A DNA stretch of 49,412 nt from Sedimentisphaerales bacterium (GTDB lineage Bacteria > Planctomycetota > Phycisphaerae > Sedimentisphaerales > Anaerohalosphaeraceae), in NCBI GenBank assembly GCA_028282905.1, contig JANQGW010000118.1:1-49412 (forward strand), in the 5' to 3' direction. Position numbers and translations under genes: made by a program. The number at the start of each line of letters is the position of its first letter. The stretch's first letter is position 1. The notes under the pieces were generated by a model. It saw only the letters and a program-made list of their open reading frames with translations, searched no databases and was not told the origin of the DNA. Positions 43,455-49,412 of the stretch are shown here, piece by piece.

Positions 43455-44420
43455 ATGGCTGTTCTAAGTATAGACTTCGGAGGAACTGTCATAAAGCTCG
43501 GCCTAATTGAAGCAGGCCAGATACTTTCCACAATGAAGATACCGGCCCAATCCCATAGGAGTATGGAAAACAGATTGTCGGAAGTCGAGAACGCAGTAAA
43601 AATTTTGTGTCGCGACTTCGGAATTGCCCCCTGCCAGTGCACTGGTATCGCAATCGGCTTTCCTGCGATGGTCGATAACATTAACGCCCGTATCTTGAAC
43701 GAGTTCGGAAAGTATCCCGGTGCTATGAATGTCGATCTGGAAGCATGGGCACATAAATCATTTGGCCTGCCGTTAGCAATCGAAAATGACGCTAGGCTGG
43801 CAACCATAGGCGAATGGCAATATGGCGCGGGATCAGGCTGTAAGAATCTTGTCATGATAACACTGGGAACAGGCATTGGAACAGGCGTGATCATCGAAGG
43901 CAGGGTTCTCCGCGGACAAAATGGACAGGCCGGATGTGCCGGTGGACACATGACCGTCAACTATAAGGGACCCACATGTATCTGCGGCAACATCGGCTGT
44001 ACAGAAGTTGAGGCCTCTTCAGTGACTCTTGAAGGCTGGGCAAGGGAGCTTCCCAATTTTGAACATAGTCGTTTAAGCAGCCTCGGCAGAATAGACTACA
44101 AAGCTGTCTTCGACTTGGCACTTAACGATGACAGCCTTGCTCAGAAGGTCGCGGAGCACTCAATTACCATATGGGCTTCTCTAGCCGTCAACCTCATACA
44201 TGCGTATGACCCCGAACTTCTCATTCTAGGCGGAGGCATTATGAAGGCGAGTGACTACATCCTGCCCCGCATACACACTCATATCAACCGCCACGTCATC
44301 TCCACAGGCGCCAAGCCAACAAGGATCTCCATTACAAAGCTTGGGGATACCGCTGCGCTGGCAGGTGGAGAGTGGATTCTAAATGAAGCTAAACAAAGAA
44401 ATCTTCCCACAACAGCTTAA
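43455..44420 (+). CDS. ROK family sugar kinase (likely hexokinase/mannokinase)
   Basis: A 321-residue cytoplasmic kinase; AAGGAG lies eight bases before the ATG. ATP-binding SIDFGGTVIK (Asp 7), catalytic Asp 112 in IENDAR, LGTGIGTGVII, and the ROK zinc site with His 165 (GGHMTV) and Cys 175, 177, 182 in CICGNIGCTE. The adenosine motif LLILGGGIM is near the C-terminus. There is no N-terminal DNA-binding domain, so it is an enzyme and not a repressor. ROK kinases phosphorylate glucose, mannose, fructose or N-acetylated hexosamines at O6. It is followed after 27 bp by a phosphomannose-isomerase-type gene, so mannose is the most sensible substrate, which the sequence alone cannot prove. Confidence 0.9.
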   Translation: MAVLSIDFGGTVIKLGLIEAGQILSTMKIPAQSHRSMENRLSEVENAVKILCRDFGIAPCQCTGIAIGFPAMVDNINARILNEFGKYPGAMNVDLEAWAHKSFGLPLAIENDARLATIGEWQYGAGSGCKNLVMITLGTGIGTGVIIEGRVLRGQNGQAGCAGGHMTVNYKGPTCICGNIGCTEVEASSVTLEGWARELPNFEHSRLSSLGRIDYKAVFDLALNDDSLAQKVAEHSITIWASLAVNLIHAYDPELLILGGGIMKASDYILPRIHTHINRHVISTGAKPTRISITKLGDTAALAGGEWILNEAKQRNLPTTA

Positions 44421-44447
44421 CCTATTGAAATCAGATAGAGGCAACAA

Positions 44448-46205
44448 ATGCACAAATCAAATTATGACAAGTACCCATTTATACAAATTGACGGCTATGA
44501 GAGCGAAACTTTCAATGGATATAAGGAAATTATTGCTGAAGTCAGACACAGCATTAACGCCTCTTCTCGCAAACGGCATATCGTTGCCATAGACTGCTAT
44601 CCCGGTGTTCGTGATAACGAAATACTCTCCGCTTTTCAAGAAGGTCTTGGCCCTGTTAAAACCTGCAATACTCTGGACATAAAGCATTCAGAAGAAGTGG
44701 TTCATAATTTAATCAAACGTAATCTGACGAATGACCGGGTGTTCGGTGTTCTTTCGTGCCATACACTTGGCGAATTCTTTGATCCTGACAAGATAACCGC
44801 CGCCGATTCAGAGATTGACAAGATCGAAAACGGAATAGTTCTTGTTTACGGCGTTGGCGCAGCTCTTGTCACCATACCCGACATACTCATCTACGCCGAC
44901 ATGCCCCGCTGGGAAATACAGCAACGCTATCGCAGCAGGGAACTCGGCAACTGGGGCTGTAACAATCATGACGAAGACTTCCTTCACAAATACAAACGCG
45001 GCTTTTTTGTTGAATGGCGAATCGCCGACCGGCACAAAGTATCCCTTTTCAACCAGACCGACTACTTTCTCGACACCACAATCAGTAACAAGCCAAAAAT
45101 GATCACAGCAAATGCCCTCTGGGTAGGTCTCAAGAAAACAATGCAAAAGCCTTTCAGAGTAGTCCCTTTTTTTGATCCTGCACCCTGGGGTGGTCAATGG
45201 ATGAAAGAAGTTTGCAATCTGGATCGCTCGGTTGATAACTTCGGATGGTGCTTTGACTGCGTCCCCGAAGAGAATAGCCTTTATCTGAAATATGGAGATG
45301 TCCAAATTGAGATACCGTCTATTAACTTGGTTTTCAGGCATCCCGTTGAATTACTCGGAGACAGCGTGCATGCCAGATTTGGCGCTGAATTTCCTATACG
45401 ATTTGACTTCCTTGACACCGTGGGCGGCGGCAACCTGAGTTTCCAGGTCCACCCGCTGACAGAATACATCCAGCAAAACTTCGGGATGCACTACACGCAG
45501 GATGAAAGCTACTACATTCTGGATGTCGGTGAAAACGCCTCTGTATTTCTAGGACTGAAACACGGCATCGACCCAGAACAGATGATCGCGGATATCGGGA
45601 TCGCTCAGGTTGATCCAGATCGGCCCTTCAAAGCAGATAAATACGCTAATCAATTTGCGGCCCAAAAGCACGATCACTTTCTGATACCCGCTGGCACTAC
45701 ACATTGTTCCGGAGCCAACACTATGGTCCTCGAAATTAGCGCAACTCCATACATATTCACATTTAAGCTTTGGGACTGGGGTCGACTGGGACTTGATGGC
45801 AAACCGAGGCCCGTACACCTCGACCACGGCAAAAATGTAATTCAGTGGAATCGAACAACCAACTGGGTCGAGAGCAATCTTGTCAATCGAATCGAAAAAG
45901 TCGCTGACGGCGATGGTTGGATCGAAGAAAGAACCGGCCTGCACGAACGAGAGTTTATTGAAACCCGTCGACATTGGTTCACTGGCACAACTCAACACCA
46001 GACAGAAGGCACCGTCAACGTGCTGAATCTCATCGAAGGCGAAGAAGCAATCGTAGAAAGCCCTAATAAAGCCTTTGAGCCTTTCGTCGTTCACTACGCC
46101 GAGACTTTCATCGTTCCCGCTTGCATCGGAAAATACACCATCAGGCCTCACGGCCCATCAACAGGTCATAAGTGTGGTACAATAAAGGCATATATCAGAA
46201 AATGA
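44448..46205 (+). CDS. Large class I mannose-6-phosphate isomerase-type protein with N-terminal kinase-like domain
   Basis: A 585-residue cytoplasmic protein; AGAGG precedes the ATG. The C-terminal two thirds match class I phosphomannose isomerase: PAPWGGQWMKEVC (near 244), SFQVHPLTEYIQQ (Gln 333 and His 335, zinc ligands), QDESYYILDVGE (the Glu ligand) and LIPAGTTHCSG (His 419). These interconvert mannose-6-phosphate and fructose-6-phosphate. The first 220 residues look like a nucleoside-kinase-like fold: RHIVAIDCYPGVRDNEILSAF stands where uridine-kinase-type proteins have the P-loop, but the G-K-T/S residues are missing. The length of 585 compares with about 320 for short bacterial class I enzymes. 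The gene directly follows the ROK kinase, completing a mannose route into glycolysis. Confidence 0.85.
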   Translation: MHKSNYDKYPFIQIDGYESETFNGYKEIIAEVRHSINASSRKRHIVAIDCYPGVRDNEILSAFQEGLGPVKTCNTLDIKHSEEVVHNLIKRNLTNDRVFGVLSCHTLGEFFDPDKITAADSEIDKIENGIVLVYGVGAALVTIPDILIYADMPRWEIQQRYRSRELGNWGCNNHDEDFLHKYKRGFFVEWRIADRHKVSLFNQTDYFLDTTISNKPKMITANALWVGLKKTMQKPFRVVPFFDPAPWGGQWMKEVCNLDRSVDNFGWCFDCVPEENSLYLKYGDVQIEIPSINLVFRHPVELLGDSVHARFGAEFPIRFDFLDTVGGGNLSFQVHPLTEYIQQNFGMHYTQDESYYILDVGENASVFLGLKHGIDPEQMIADIGIAQVDPDRPFKADKYANQFAAQKHDHFLIPAGTTHCSGANTMVLEISATPYIFTFKLWDWGRLGLDGKPRPVHLDHGKNVIQWNRTTNWVESNLVNRIEKVADGDGWIEERTGLHEREFIETRRHWFTGTTQHQTEGTVNVLNLIEGEEAIVESPNKAFEPFVVHYAETFIVPACIGKYTIRPHGPSTGHKCGTIKAYIRK

Positions 46206-46254
46206 GTCAGCAAAACTGAGGTGCTAAATGGATGACGGACAGTTGACTTGCCAA

Positions 46255-46506
46255 TTATGCTGCCCGTTCCTGATTCATTTCGTACATTTCTTCATAGACC
46301 ACCGGGCTGACATTGCCCAGCGAAGCATGTCTTCTCTGACGATTATAAAACACCTCGATGTAATTGAAAATATCTTTTTTGGCATCTTCTAATGTTTGAT
46401 AGATTTTCTTTTGCACCCATTCATTTTTCAGACTGCCGAAAAACTCACCCAACAAAGCCGTCGCATGATTTCTTGCCGAGGTGTACTTGGCCGAGACATT
46501 ACGCAA
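46255..46506 (-). pseudogene. IS3-family transposase, C-terminal fragment
   Basis: An 83-residue frame ending FFGSLKNEWVQKKIYQTLED, FNYIEVFYNRQRRHASLG and NVSPVVYEE, which is the C-terminal end of the IS3-family OrfB integrase (DDE) domain: the catalytic Glu region, the YNxxRRHxSLG signature and the P-x-x-Y-E tail. Everything upstream of the FFGSLK motif is missing or scrambled (the usual D-N-A-x-x-E segment reads RNHATALLGE), so the first two catalytic Asp are lost. It is an inactive remnant. I could not delimit terminal repeats. Confidence 0.8.
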
Positions 46507-46866
46507 AACTACACTTTGTCCGTTGAATAAAAAGTCATAAAAGTCTTGTAAACTGAATTAAAAAATGGGACATGAAAATTCTCGAACTTTCACAAAGTCA
46601 TTAATGACAGTATGTTGCGTTGAAATAGGCGTAAATAATGTCATGATCGTCAAGAAGAAACTATAATTTTCGAACTCAAAGAAAAGTGACATAACTCCTT
46701 GTTGAAAATCAAATTACGATTTGTAAGAAATGTTGGAAAAGAATTGAACTACGGCTGGGTGGACGATTATCGAACTGCGGTGTCCGTCCAGCCCGACGAT
46801 TGGGGCCTGTCGATTATGGTATAATTCTCCATTTTAAGGCTTAAAATCGGAACTACTTATATATTA
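46507..46866. other. Intergenic stretch with an imperfect hairpin
   Basis: No gene found. GGCTGGGTGGAC (46753-46764) and GTCCGTCCAGCC (46782-46793) form a 12-bp stem with two G-U pairs and a 17-base loop. A TATAAT lies shortly after, at about 46820. The rest is AT-rich, probably decayed DNA beside the insertion sequence fragment. Confidence 0.4.
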
Positions 46867-46894
46867 GCCTGCCCTGCAATTTTGCTATGCAGGC
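46867..46894 (-). terminator. Hairpin after the 285-aa exported protein gene
   Basis: GCCTGC (46867-46872) and GCAGGC (46889-46894), extended by flanking ATAT/ATAT pairs, lie 27-54 bases beyond the minus-strand stop at 46921. No long T-tract follows, so its strength as a terminator is uncertain. Confidence 0.5.
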
Positions 46895-46920
46895 CGATAT
46901 ATCAAGAGCCGGCTTCAAGA

Positions 46921-47778
46921 TCATTTTAATGCGGCTTTGGATTTTTCCTTTTTAATGGTTCGCTTTTTAGGTTTGATGCGACCATCGGCTTCCAGATGAC
47001 GCTGGCGTTTTTGTTGCATTAGCCGCCTTCGGTTCCCATCGAAATCCCAGCGGTTATGATTGGACTGGCGATCCTGCATTTGGAGCAATTCGAGTTCTTG
47101 CAATTCCTCCATCTGTTCATCAGTGGCGGTTTTGCTTTTCATGGCCGCTTGCAGTTCGGCGCGACGTTGCGCAATTTGCTTTCGCAGAGCTTTGGCATCA
47201 TATTTCAGGTTTCCAGTGCCGTCCGGATTGGTCACGGCGTTAACGTCCATAATTAGCTTAGCCTTGCCGACGGTCATATTCAGTTCCAGCCGGGAGTATT
47301 GATACGGAATGGTCTTATCACTGCTCTTTGTCTTGAGATAGACATATTTTTTTGCGTCATAAGCCTTATCCGCTAGTTTCAGTTGGCATTCCGCCTTGGA
47401 AATATATCCTTCAGTCGGAGCCTGATCCATAGGCTGGTCGCTGATGAGAACACCACCGCCAGTGGCGTCGATAATAGTCAGTTTATATGCATTTTTAGCA
47501 GCAATGAAATCAGAAGCGATTGAAAAACTGTTAGATTCGGGTTTGGAGGAATCCAGCGTGTCCTCATCTCCCATCTTCTCTGTTACAGCAATCTTTTCCG
47601 GTTGGACTTTCTGAAAACGCCCTTTTCGACTGGCGAAATCAAAACTCTCTACTTTTTGAGCCTCAAATTTAAGTGTTTGAGAAAAACGCATCATTAGGTT
47701 GGAAGATATCTCAGCCAGTATCGACGACGAGGTAATTAATAAGCCAACAATAATTATAAAAGTGATTGATTGTTTCAT
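46921..47778 (-). CDS. Exported protein of unknown function with basic tail
   Basis: A 285-residue protein; GGAG precedes the ATG by eight bases. Signal peptide 1-22 (MKQSITFIIIVGLLITSSSILA). I recognise no family. Residues about 30-170 look like a beta-rich domain (AYKLTIIDATGGGVLISDQ, GYISKAECQLKLADKAY, YSRLELNMTVGKAKLIMDVN). About 190-235 is a charged helix that could be a coiled coil (LRKQIAQRRAELQAAMKS, EELQELELLQMQDRQ). The last 45 residues are very basic (RRRLMQQKRQRH, KPKKRTIKKEKSKAALK). It begins 13 bp after the PEP-CTERM gene on the same strand, so the two are probably co-transcribed. A periplasmic or secreted location is likely; the basic tail could bind polyanions or the cell envelope. 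Confidence 0.65.
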   Translation of the reverse strand: MKQSITFIIIVGLLITSSSILAEISSNLMMRFSQTLKFEAQKVESFDFASRKGRFQKVQPEKIAVTEKMGDEDTLDSSKPESNSFSIASDFIAAKNAYKLTIIDATGGGVLISDQPMDQAPTEGYISKAECQLKLADKAYDAKKYVYLKTKSSDKTIPYQYSRLELNMTVGKAKLIMDVNAVTNPDGTGNLKYDAKALRKQIAQRRAELQAAMKSKTATDEQMEELQELELLQMQDRQSNHNRWDFDGNRRRLMQQKRQRHLEADGRIKPKKRTIKKEKSKAALK

Positions 47779-47791
47779 TTCACATACTCCA

Positions 47792-48508
47792 TTATTTATT
47801 GTTTTTCTTTTTTAAGAAAATTGTCCCTGTTAGCAGAAGTATCATTGTTGCAGGTTCAGGAATTGTCGTAATCTGCAATTGATAGATTCGCACTGTATCA
47901 TCACCATAGCCATTTCCAAACGAAAGTCCTTCATTACGTTCACCATCTAATCCCATAATGCTCAGACCAATCGCAAATTGCCCTCCCGCAGCATCCTGAA
48001 TCAACTCTTTTCCATAATCATTGAAATCACAGTAAAAAAGAGGCCCCGGCTTCTTATATGTCCCATAACGAAAAACATCCACCCTCATTACACCCAATTC
48101 CGGGCCACTCATTAAATCATTATAAATGTGAACTGCCGGAGGCCGGCCGCTCTCCACATAACCATGACTTAAAACTAACTCATTAGATGGTATACTGACG
48201 GGCGAAATTAAAAGATTCTCATATGCATCTTCGCCCCAATACCGCGTCACTTCTAAGCACAACGTAACATCACTAATTTCATCAGTAATCTCGGGGATCG
48301 AAAATAAGAAATAAGAGTTCATTACTGGATCAATATCATCACCGTAAACTGTGACGCCTACTGAACTATTTTTGTTGTTTGACGAATGATATCCGTACTG
48401 GTTATACCATCCCGTATCATCTGTGTCGATGACGATGGTATTTGCAATAGAGACGGAAATGGTCGCGAGAACCAGTATTAACAATCCGGATATTTGATAT
48501 TTTTTCAT
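47792..48508 (-). CDS. Exported PEP-CTERM protein with DNRLRE-like body
   Basis: A 238-residue protein; AAGGG lies seven bases before the ATG. Signal peptide 1-22. The body opens with VIDTDDTGWYNQYGYHSSNN and continues with NSYFLFSIPEITDEISDVTL and CLEVTRYW, the layout of beta-sandwich modules (DNRLRE type) on secreted carbohydrate-related proteins, here without a catalytic domain. The C-terminus is a PEP-CTERM signal: TIPEPATMILLLTGTIFL then KKKNNK. It should be sorted by an exosortase encoded elsewhere and displayed on the surface or in the matrix. It is the second PEP-CTERM protein in the window and is unrelated in its body to the one at 27180-27794. Its function is unknown. Confidence 0.8.
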   Translation of the reverse strand: MKKYQISGLLILVLATISVSIANTIVIDTDDTGWYNQYGYHSSNNKNSSVGVTVYGDDIDPVMNSYFLFSIPEITDEISDVTLCLEVTRYWGEDAYENLLISPVSIPSNELVLSHGYVESGRPPAVHIYNDLMSGPELGVMRVDVFRYGTYKKPGPLFYCDFNDYGKELIQDAAGGQFAIGLSIMGLDGERNEGLSFGNGYGDDTVRIYQLQITTIPEPATMILLLTGTIFLKKKNNK

Positions 48509-49027
48509 CGCTTTGCCCTTAAAAAGTTCGCCTTTTCACCACTGAACATCAGTCCAATGTTCATGCCGGTTTGCTTTCTTCCTCTTCCATGGAGATTATT
48601 GTTTATAGCATGTATATCTTCAAAAGTCAAGGTTTTCTCTCCAAAAAACGCTGTTTTTGATCCCAATTCACTTCTCTCCTACGAATGGGCCTAATCGGCA
48701 CCGCCAACAGTGAACTCTAGGCACAAAAACTAATGCCGGTGATTGCAAGCATTCAATCATCCATCGACACTCATCAACTTGTCACGCCGAAGCCTTCGGC
48801 GAAGGTGGATCATCAATCGAATCGCTCATTCGCATGGTTCAGTACGTGATAAACAATACCACCCAAATCACGCTTACGACGTGGCATAACAAATTAAAGC
48901 CAGATATTCAGGAATAAATAACTTCCAAGCAGAAATTACCCTTTATCATTAGTCATTCATCATTAGTCATTTTAAAACGTCCCGGAGTATCTGGCTTTCA
49001 TAGTTTCTTAATTCTCTTTTACTTGTT
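48509..49027. other. 518 bp without a gene
   Basis: No coding frame is convincing. The stretch contains the palindrome GCCGAAGCCTTCGGC (48786-48800), a word pair typical of dispersed repeats, two tandem copies of ATCATTAGTCATT (about 48946-48973), and the inverted repeat listed separately at 48896-48998. Confidence 0.45.
48896..48998. repeat. 11-bp inverted repeat bracketing about 80 bp
   Basis: AAAGCCAGATA (48896-48906) and TATCTGGCTTT (48988-48998) are exact inverted copies. Between them lie the short direct repeats ATCATTAGTCATT. This could be a miniature transposable element remnant or a long hairpin at the 3' side of the small membrane protein gene; no target duplication is evident. Confidence 0.4.
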
Positions 49028-49204
49028 TTAAAAAACCTTTTGTATTATTAATATGGTACTTCCCAAGAATAATGTCCATCCGATTATTAGTGCGGTTTTT
49101 CTTCCTTTTTCTCTCTTAGAAAAATAATTCATTATGATTAATAATAAACCTAATATTGCAAAAAAAGAATCCAGACCAATTGTTATTTTTTCAAAGTTAT
49201 TCAT
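49028..49204 (-). CDS. Small two-helix membrane protein
   Basis: A 58-residue frame starting MNNFEKITIGLDSFFAIL with a GGGA-type site seven bases upstream. It contains two hydrophobic helices, about 10-26 and 38-55 (LIIGWTLFLGSTILII), separated by a basic loop SKREKGRKT. The charge pattern predicts a hairpin with the loop in the cytoplasm. It belongs to no family I know. It starts 39 bp after the stop of a gene entering from the right edge and is on the same strand, so they may be co-transcribed. Small two-helix proteins in such positions include toxin-immunity proteins and regulators, but nothing here decides. Confidence 0.5.
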   Translation of the reverse strand: MNNFEKITIGLDSFFAILGLLLIIMNYFSKREKGRKTALIIGWTLFLGSTILIIQKVF

Positions 49205-49243
49205 GTCAATTATCCCACAAAATTCCTATTTTTCATTACAACT

Positions 49244-49412
49244 CTACTTATCATTATTCTTTATTGGCTTTCCGTCATTGTCTCCAGAAATTGTGTCAAT
49301 GCCTCCAGCTAAAGTTTGTACAGCACTACCACCAGAAACAAGGCTATCGACTACTTCAAGAGCATTTGCGGCTTTTTTTAGTCCTTGTCCTGCTATAATC
49401 AAATCAACCGTT
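49244..49412 (-). CDS. C-terminal fragment of a gene running out of the window
   Basis: The last 55 codons of a minus-strand gene, open at the right edge and stopping at 49244. The visible part reads LIIAGQGLKKAANALEVVDS, VSGGSAVQTLAGGIDTISG and then a polar tail ending NNDK. Small residues and glycines alternate with hydrophobic ones, as in the hydrophobic linkers near the C-terminus of some RHS/polymorphic-toxin-type proteins, but that similarity is weak. I cannot name the family. Confidence 0.5.
   Translation of the reverse strand, partial: TVDLIIAGQGLKKAANALEVVDSLVSGGSAVQTLAGGIDTISGDNDGKPIKNNDK

Noticed and set aside
43455..44420. ROK protein as a transcriptional repressor
   Set aside because: It starts directly with the ATP-binding motif and has no N-terminal helix-turn-helix.
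46753..46793. Imperfect hairpin as a possible riboswitch or small RNA
   Set aside because: Only a single stem with two G-U pairs and no neighbouring gene it could control; kept only as a note.
48786..48800. Palindrome GCCGAAGCCTTCGGC as a terminator
   Set aside because: Only one unpaired central base, so no stable loop, and no T-tract; more likely part of a dispersed repeat.
48946..48973. Short ATCATTAGTCATT repeats as a CRISPR array
   Set aside because: Only two tandem copies without unique spacers of regular length and no cas genes.

Overview
The window looks like a chromosomal segment of a Planctomycetota bacterium, probably of the Phycisphaerae/Sedimentisphaerales type. This is inferred from family content, not from a marker gene. 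The pointers are planctomycete-style dockerin/EF-hand repeats on exported proteins, two PEP-CTERM proteins, a pseudopilin with an H-X9-DG tail, a CotH kinase/lamin-tail giant protein, and several uroporphyrinogen-decarboxylase-like (URO-D) proteins mixed with glycoside hydrolases. I see no tRNA, rRNA or CRISPR.

Left edge (1-4.9 kb): a truncated CheW gene (minus); a gene-poor stretch with two strong hairpins; then a plus-strand trio of an ECF sigma factor with a Cys-rich extension, a DUF3795 protein and a DUF3788 protein. After 0.7 kb without a convincing gene comes a glycerophosphodiester phosphodiesterase lipoprotein broken by a frameshift, then an IS200-type transposase relic.

4.9-9.6 kb (minus): a tight four-gene operon of a HupE-like N-terminal-domain protein, a LolD-type ATPase, an FtsX-type permease and a TroA/ZnuA-like lipoprotein. 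It is probably a metal (zinc?) linked, non-canonical ABC system.

9.6-31.4 kb (minus): a glycan utilisation locus. It holds two tandem GH38 alpha-mannosidases, the relic of a third paralogue, an aldose-epimerase-like protein, three different URO-D-superfamily proteins, an MFS sugar porter, a zinc-ribbon protein, a DUF5054/GH38-like enzyme, a PEP-CTERM protein, a pseudopilin and an 845-aa discoidin/dockerin protein.

31.7-33.2 kb: a GntR-HTH/periplasmic-binding-type repressor (minus) with a clear sigma-70 promoter, surrounded by four different palindromes.

33.4-46.2 kb (plus): a 1902-aa CotH/LTD surface protein, a 1387-aa M12B-like metalloprotease, a ROK sugar kinase and a large class I phosphomannose isomerase. 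Read together, exported GH38 enzymes release mannose, the porter imports it, the ROK kinase phosphorylates it and the isomerase makes fructose-6-phosphate. The large exported proteins share one discoidin-like module. The role of the three URO-D proteins is open; demethylation of O-methylated sugars is one hypothesis.

Right edge (46.2-49.4 kb): an IS3-family transposase fragment, an exported protein of unknown function, a second PEP-CTERM protein, a gene-free stretch with an inverted repeat, a 58-aa two-helix membrane protein and the 3' end of a gene running out of the window.
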